In this document: positions 59,816 to 64,000 of the stretch, one piece after another
Layout of the letters: every line of letters begins with the position of its first letter
How positions within the stretch are numbered: the stretch's first letter is position 1
Assembly (NCBI GenBank): GCA_964598765.1
Contig: CAZRCZ010000008.1
Coordinates: 1-64,000 of the forward strand
Reading direction: 5' to 3'
Source: CAZRCZ01 sp964598765
GTDB lineage: Bacteria; Sumerlaeota; Sumerlaeia; MVZB01; JAJFLK01
Length of the DNA stretch: 64,000 nt
Notes under the pieces: model-generated
What the model was told of the DNA's origin: nothing
What the model saw: only the letters and a program-made list of their open reading frames with translations
Databases searched by the model: none
Position numbers and translations under genes: made by a program

Positions 59816-62305
59816 TTATTCGTAAAACTCCCAATCGCGCGCGGCGTTGGGCGTCGGGGTGGCGGCGACGACTTTAACGCTCACCGCAAGCGGCGCGCCG
59901 AACGGTACACCGTTTTTCTGCATCTGGAATCCCAAATCGCAACTCCCCGGTAAAGCGGGAGCCTGCAACACGGCGGAGAAAATGTAAATGTCCCACGGCG
60001 TGACCGACAAACCCGACACGATGTTGAGCGGTCCCCCGCCGATCATCCCGCAAGGATCGTTTGTCACTTGGAGCGAATAGGGAACCGTAGCGTCCCACGT
60101 CGTGTTCCCCGTGTTCCAAACCCAAATCCCCACGGTCATCCCTTGGTTCGCGCTCATCTGCGCCGGAATCGTGTGAATGAGGGGTTGGGCATTGTCGAAA
60201 GGGGTCGGCGACGGCGTTGGCGTGGCGGTCATCGTGGGGGAAGGCGTGATCGTTCCGGTGGACGTGATCGTTCCGGTCCGCGTCACCGACGGCGTGAACG
60301 TGCGCGTCGGCGTGCGCGTGGCTGTCCGCGTCTGCGAGCGGGTCGCCGTCTTGGTTGGCGTCTTGGTCGCGCTCCGTGTTGGTGATGGTGTGGCCGTTCG
60401 CGTCACGGTCTTGGTTGAACTGCGCGTGAGAGTTGCAGTCCGGGACGCCGACCGAGTGGGAGAAAGGGTCGCCGAGCGCGACGCCGAGAATGTGGCCGTC
60501 CGCGTAAAACTGGCCGTGAGCGAACTTGTGCGCGTCGCTGTGAGCGTGGGGGTGCGAGTCGGAGTTCTCGTCGCCGTTCTTGTCAACGAAGCGGTCGCGG
60601 TGGGCGAGGGAGTCGTCGGCTCTTGGACCGTGAAAGCCTTGACGTATTCGTTGTCGCTCTCGTTGCTCTCGGCGACATTCCCCAAGGCGTCCACCACCTC
60701 GCGGAAGCTGTGCGGTCCCGCCGCGAGCGCGCCAAAGGACTGCGAGAGATCAAAATATCCCCCGGGTGCCAGTCCCGGCGCTTCGACCGCGTCGAATTGA
60801 AAAACATCATCCACGTAAAGGTAAACGTGGAATCCCGATGCGGCCGTAGTGGTCCCGCCGTTGGACCAAGTGTAGGTGAAATAGATCGTGTCGGTGGTTA
60901 GGAGCGTGGCCGCGTCCTGATTCGCGTAGGGGGTGGTGGAGACCGTGACCGGAAGCGGAAATCCCGGCGCGCCTCCCGGAACGAGATTGGGCAAGTTGCC
61001 TCCGGCCGTCGGACTTGGCGAGGGCGTCGCGGTCCCAGTCGGCGTCCGCGTAATACTGGAGGTCGTGGTGCGGGTTGGCGAGAACGTCGCGGTTTGGGTA
61101 ATAGTCCGCGTAGCCGTCCGGGTGATCGTCGGAGTGGCCGTGGCCGATCTTGTCGGTGTGGGCGAGGGCGTTGGCGTGGATGTCGTGCCGCCACTCACCG
61201 TCGCATAATCGCCGCAGATCCAGCCGTTCACCGGTGATTGTAAGAATAAATTCGTTCCGGCGGGCGCTCCGGGGACATGGATTTCCCGCCAGTAGTTGGA
61301 GCATCCCGTAGCCGTTTGCGGCAGGCCAAAAGTTACGAACCGCTCCGGCGTCCAAGCTTGACCCAAAATGTTGGTTCCCGACGCTCCCGCCGCGTCGCGA
61401 ACATTGATGCCGTCGCTGGTCAAGACCGCTTGGGTCGCAGTAGCGTCGGTGTTGACCACGGTGCTGGACACCCACGCCCCGTGCGGTCCGTGATACGTCG
61501 CGTTGCGGGTGGGGAGATAGACGAAATACCAAAGATCCCCGTCATTGGCGATCACCTGTTTTGTCGCCACCACTTCCTGACCCGAGCCCAACGTGCCGAT
61601 AACGGCCGTTGAAGCGCCCAACGCGTAGGTGGTCCCGGGGGCTTGGCGCAAATTGACGTTGCCCGACGGGTTTTGAATCGGAAGCGGCGTGATCGTCTGC
61701 GGCGAGAGCGCCAAGAGATACTCCCGGGGATCGTGATAGCCGTAGAAATCGGGATGCCCCGGCGTGTAGCCCCAATAAGGACCGCTGTCGTCGCTTTGAT
61801 TTCCCAAGGCGTTGTTGTCTTTGATTTCAAAATGCAGATGGACGGCGGTGACGTTGCCCGTCAGGCCGGCCACGGCGATTTGCTGGCCAGCGGTCACGGA
61901 ATCCCCGTTGCTGATATTGAAAGAGGCCAGATGCGCATAGAGCGAATACAACCCCGCACCGTGGTCAATGACCACAGCGTTGCCCATGCCGTGATTCTGA
62001 TTGGCATAGGTGTTGTTCGGAACGACGCGCGCCGTGCCCGACGCCGACGCGCGGACGATCCAATTCGCGCTGACCATGTCAATTCCCGTGTGCAGGTCAA
62101 TCCCGCCCAAATAGGTCGAACTGGAACTGCTGATGCAATCGCGGCAACCGTAAACTTGGGTGATCGTGGGGCTGTCCATCGGCCACTGGAAGGACTGTGA
62201 GCGGGCGTTCTCATTGTTGAATATCCAGATGCTGAATCCGAGGAGCGCAAATGATGAGGTCCCAAGACGGTGCTTCAGACGAATGGCAAGGTTGGACAAA
62301 CCCAT
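59816..62305 (-). CDS. Secreted M23 family metallopeptidase with Thr/Pro-rich linkers and CARDB-like domain
   Basis: 829 aa from ATG at 62305 (GAAGGAAG upstream); signal peptide in the first 35 residues. M23 motifs: YLGGIDLHTGIDMVSANW (H-x3-D zinc ligands) and GNVTAVHLHFEIKDNN (HxH), with YSLYAHLASFNISNGDSVTA between. SH3-like pieces follow, then two Thr/Pro/Ser-Arg repeat regions and a CARDB-like Ig domain (YFDLSQSFGALAAGPHSFRE). A final Ig-like domain closes the protein. It likely cuts peptidoglycan peptide bridges outside the cell. The linkers may be glycosylated. Confidence 0.9.
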   Translation of the reverse strand: MGLSNLAIRLKHRLGTSSFALLGFSIWIFNNENARSQSFQWPMDSPTITQVYGCRDCISSSSSTYLGGIDLHTGIDMVSANWIVRASASGTARVVPNNTYANQNHGMGNAVVIDHGAGLYSLYAHLASFNISNGDSVTAGQQIAVAGLTGNVTAVHLHFEIKDNNALGNQSDDSGPYWGYTPGHPDFYGYHDPREYLLALSPQTITPLPIQNPSGNVNLRQAPGTTYALGASTAVIGTLGSGQEVVATKQVIANDGDLWYFVYLPTRNATYHGPHGAWVSSTVVNTDATATQAVLTSDGINVRDAAGASGTNILGQAWTPERFVTFGLPQTATGCSNYWREIHVPGAPAGTNLFLQSPVNGWICGDYATVSGGTTSTPTPSPTPTRSATATPTITRTATRTITQTATFSPTRTTTSSITRTPTGTATPSPSPTAGGNLPNLVPGGAPGFPLPVTVSTTPYANQDAATLLTTDTIYFTYTWSNGGTTTAASGFHVYLYVDDVFQFDAVEAPGLAPGGYFDLSQSFGALAAGPHSFREVVDALGNVAESNESDNEYVKAFTVQEPTTPSPTATASLTRTATRTPTRTPTLTATRTSSLTASFTRTATFSASRSATLSPTRSASRTATLTRSSTKTVTRTATPSPTRSATKTPTKTATRSQTRTATRTPTRTFTPSVTRTGTITSTGTITPSPTMTATPTPSPTPFDNAQPLIHTIPAQMSANQGMTVGIWVWNTGNTTWDATVPYSLQVTNDPCGMIGGGPLNIVSGLSVTPWDIYIFSAVLQAPALPGSCDLGFQMQKNGVPFGAPLAVSVKVVAATPTPNAARDWEFYE
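60210..60610 (-). repeat. Low-complexity TxT/TPTRT repeat coding DNA
   Basis: Short repeats (TPTRTPT, TATRTPT, TKTATRS-like) encode a Thr-rich linker of the M23 protein; a second smaller block lies at 61010-61190. Such DNA can slip during replication and change linker length. Confidence 0.7.
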
Positions 62306-62421
62306 GACGAAACTTCCTTCGGCGGACGCGATGAGCCTTGAAAGAGACTCGCGCGGAAACCTGAACGCACGGACATTTGTAACACATGATTTACAGAAGT
62401 CAAGCAAAGGTTTCCCTTGCC

Positions 62422-62652
62422 ATGCGCCATGCGCACAAACGACTCGGTCAAAAACTTCGCAGGTTCCGCGGCCCCCTGCCGCTCCGAATCTACGCCCGCA
62501 AACTCGGAATTTCCCACACCACGCTCAACCGCTTGGAAATGGGCAAACAGAACGTCACGCTGGCGACCTTGGAAAAATTGAGCGAACGGCTCAAATGCAG
62601 GATTGTGGACCTCTTGGCGGAGTCGGATCGGAAAACGGGCGGCGATAAATAA
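62422..62652 (+). CDS. XRE-type HTH regulator, small
   Basis: 76 aa from ATG at 62422 (a 12-codon longer frame exists). HTH: RLGQKLRRFRGPLPLRIYAR, KLGISHTTLNRLEMGKQNVT and LATLEKLSERLKCRIVDLLA form a Cro/CI-type DNA-binding domain. It is divergent from the M23 gene and convergent with a paralogue at 62840. It may regulate itself or a nearby gene. Confidence 0.85.
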   Translation: MRHAHKRLGQKLRRFRGPLPLRIYARKLGISHTTLNRLEMGKQNVTLATLEKLSERLKCRIVDLLAESDRKTGGDK

Positions 62653-62839
62653 AAGACGACGGGGCGTTTGAGAGGGACGAGCCGCGCTTCCGCCATCGCT
62701 TCGCAGGCCGGATGGTTCGCGTTCAAGGGTGAATCCGGTTGAGTCCAAAACCGCGCACCGTCCGACTGACTCAGATTCAACTTTTGACGGTTTTCGCTCT
62801 TTGGCGGGGAGAGGCCGCGAATGCCGGCTTCCCGTCGCC

Positions 62840-63115
62840 TCAAGACCGCTTCTTTAACTTCTGAGTTCTCTTTTTCTTGGCCGGTACTTTCGGGCGTCGC
62901 AGGGCGATTTCAGGCGCGTCCAGAAGTTCTCCGGCGTCGCACTGGAGGCGCAGACAAATGGTGAAGAGTGTTTCGAGCGTGACATTTTGCGCGCCGGTTT
63001 CGATTCGGTGAAGGGCTTTGAGCTGAAGTCCCAACCGGGGCGCGAATTCGCGGAGCGTGGCATCCCCCCGAAGGGTTCGCAAGCGTCGTCCGAGTCTTTT
63101 GGTGAAATCATTCAT
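62840..63115 (-). CDS. XRE-type HTH regulator, paralogue of the preceding gene
   Basis: 91 aa from ATG at 63115. HTH: KRLGRRLRTLRGDATLREFA, RLGLQLKALHRIETGAQNVT and LETLFTICLRLQCDAGELLD. It aligns with the 62422 protein over its whole HTH (IETGAQNVTLETL against LEMGKQNVTLATL). The C-terminus is Lys/Arg-rich. Convergent with it. The two could compete for the same operator. Confidence 0.85.
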   Translation of the reverse strand: MNDFTKRLGRRLRTLRGDATLREFAPRLGLQLKALHRIETGAQNVTLETLFTICLRLQCDAGELLDAPEIALRRPKVPAKKKRTQKLKKRS

Positions 63116-63225
63116 CGTAATCGTGAGTATTTTCTTGTGTCTTATAAGACAAAATGTGCGATACAATTGCGTCGAAGTCGCGGGAAGCGCGGCCCGTTTT
63201 GCGCCTTCCTCGCCCGTTTGCTACA

Positions 63226-63789
63226 ATGACGACGGTTTCTCCCATTGCCGCACCAGCTCCTTCTCCCCGCCGATTCAAGGCGAGGGTTCGCGGGGAGAAC
63301 TTCGCCCTCCGCCCGATGGAGGAGGCCGACATCGGCCGCGCCGTCTCCCTCATCTGCAGGGCGATGAACGCGGACGAGGGGGGTTACGCCGCCCAAACTT
63401 TGCATCTTCATTTCACGAGCCGCAAGAGCGGAGTTGACGACGGACGCTTTCTTTACGTTCTTGGCGATGGAATCAAGATCGCCGGAGTGGCGGGACTGCA
63501 CCACGGCCCTTGGGGCCCGCCGGAGAACGTCTGGCTCTCATGGTTCGCGCTCGATCCCCGTTTTCAGAGGCAAGGTTTGGGATCGGCGATGCTTCAAGCC
63601 GTCATCCGCGAAGCCCGACGTAGCCATTTTATGAATCTCTACATCGAAACCTACTCGACTCCCGAATTCGCCCGCGCGCGGAAATTTTATCGCGCTCACG
63701 GATTCCGGCAAGTCGGACACATTCAATCCATCATGCCGACCGGCGGCGACGCGGTCGTCTTTTACAAATCGCTCATTGCTTCGGCATGA
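63226..63789 (+). CDS. GNAT family acetyltransferase
   Basis: 187 aa from ATG at 63226. The acetyl-CoA binding loop is SWFALDPRFQRQGLGSAMLQ (R-x-x-G-x-G/A), with earlier RPMEEADIGRAVSLICRAMN and later FYRAHGFRQVGHIQ. Substrate unknown; ribosomal, small-molecule or antibiotic targets are all possible. It is coupled by ATGA (63786-63789) to the partial gene that runs off the right edge. Confidence 0.9.
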   Translation: MTTVSPIAAPAPSPRRFKARVRGENFALRPMEEADIGRAVSLICRAMNADEGGYAAQTLHLHFTSRKSGVDDGRFLYVLGDGIKIAGVAGLHHGPWGPPENVWLSWFALDPRFQRQGLGSAMLQAVIREARRSHFMNLYIETYSTPEFARARKFYRAHGFRQVGHIQSIMPTGGDAVVFYKSLIASA

Positions 63790-64000
63790 AGGAAGTAATG
63801 CAGGATTGGATCGCGCGGCTTTTTTCCATGTTCGCCCGGCTGGTTTCCCCTTCCCTCCAAGGAACGTTGGAGCGGTGGGCGACGAACCTCGCCGGAGACG
63901 TTCCTCGCATCGGCGCGGCGTGGGTTGTCCGGTTCCGATACCCCACGCCGGATCGGAGCGCGCGCCCCTGCGCGATTGACGCGCGGCTTCATCAATTCGG
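63786..64000 (+). CDS. Partial gene at the right edge, coupled to the GNAT gene
   Basis: ATG at 63786 overlaps the acetyltransferase stop. The first 71 residues begin MKEVMQDWIARLFSMFARLV, a helix, then GAAWVVRFRYPTPDRSARPC. No family can be called from this piece; it continues beyond the window. Confidence 0.55.
   Translation, partial: MKEVMQDWIARLFSMFARLVSPSLQGTLERWATNLAGDVPRIGAAWVVRFRYPTPDRSARPCAIDARLHQF

Noticed and set aside
1..64000. CRISPR arrays, rRNA and tRNA genes
   Set aside because: No regularly spaced direct repeats or tRNA T-loop signatures were seen on reading, though a covariance search was not possible.

Overview
The window looks like chromosomal DNA of an uncultured, probably Gram-negative bacterium. 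It has lipobox lipoproteins, a type IV pilus PilM, a sulfatase, and secreted proteins with Thr/Pro-rich linkers. I cannot name the phylum from sequence alone. Coding density is high and many neighbouring genes are coupled by 4-bp ATGA overlaps. No rRNA, tRNA or CRISPR array was recognised.

Layout. 1-11.7 kb holds housekeeping and envelope genes: pilM (cut by the window edge), an RDD membrane protein, an M16 peptidase-like protein, an RlmD-type rRNA methyltransferase coupled to a HEAT-repeat protein, a GcvH-like protein, a TMTC-like TPR membrane protein, an acylphosphatase and a small metallopeptidase. 11.9-13.3 kb is an IS3-family element with both terminal inverted repeats.

13.35-21.8 kb is the most striking region, a signalling locus laid out like Bacillus comQXPA. 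On the minus strand are a NarL-type response regulator (ComA-like), a PDZ/multi-TM/GAF hybrid histidine kinase (ComP-like), a SAM methyltransferase and a 118-aa peptide ending ...CPDPTNPACWY (ComX-like). Divergent from these are a polyprenyl-synthase-like protein with DDxxxD and QxxDDxxD motifs (ComQ-like), a small Cys-rich protein coupled to it, and a REC-GAF-HD-GYP protein. The divergent promoter region carries two TAAGG-N6-CCTTA dyads 33 bp apart, one placed about 45 bp upstream of each predicted start. The kinase core is not of the Bacillus ComP type and carries its own receiver domain. The methyltransferase resembles prenyl-diphosphate or sterol C-methyltransferases. The proposal is a peptide-pheromone system with a prenylated, possibly methylated, signal outside the classical setting.

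21.8-28 kb is a degraded accessory zone: a ParB-like C-terminal fragment, AT-rich small ORFs that may be immunity genes, an IS5-type transposase remnant, and the 3' part of an RHS gene. 28-42.4 kb is chromosomal again: a DnaG-type zinc finger/TPR/DnaA-AAA+ fusion in an operon with nadC and panB, two secreted proteins, a sulfatase, a polysaccharide deacetylase, a GT4 glycosyltransferase, an RraA-like protein, and a sialidase preceded by six mini-hairpins.

42.4-about 59.7 kb is an integrated plasmid-like element. It carries a large serine recombinase at the left edge, RadC, two related VirD4/HerA-type ATPases, an RHH protein, a double winged-helix Rep with internal iteron-like repeats, ParA, ParB with an internal parS-like palindrome, a DnaG-like primase broken by one amber codon, and cargo (an ADP-ribosyltransferase-like protein, an Nmad-like protein, an HNH-like protein). 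59.8-64 kb returns to likely chromosomal genes: a secreted M23 peptidase, two paralogous XRE regulators, a GNAT acetyltransferase and a partial gene.
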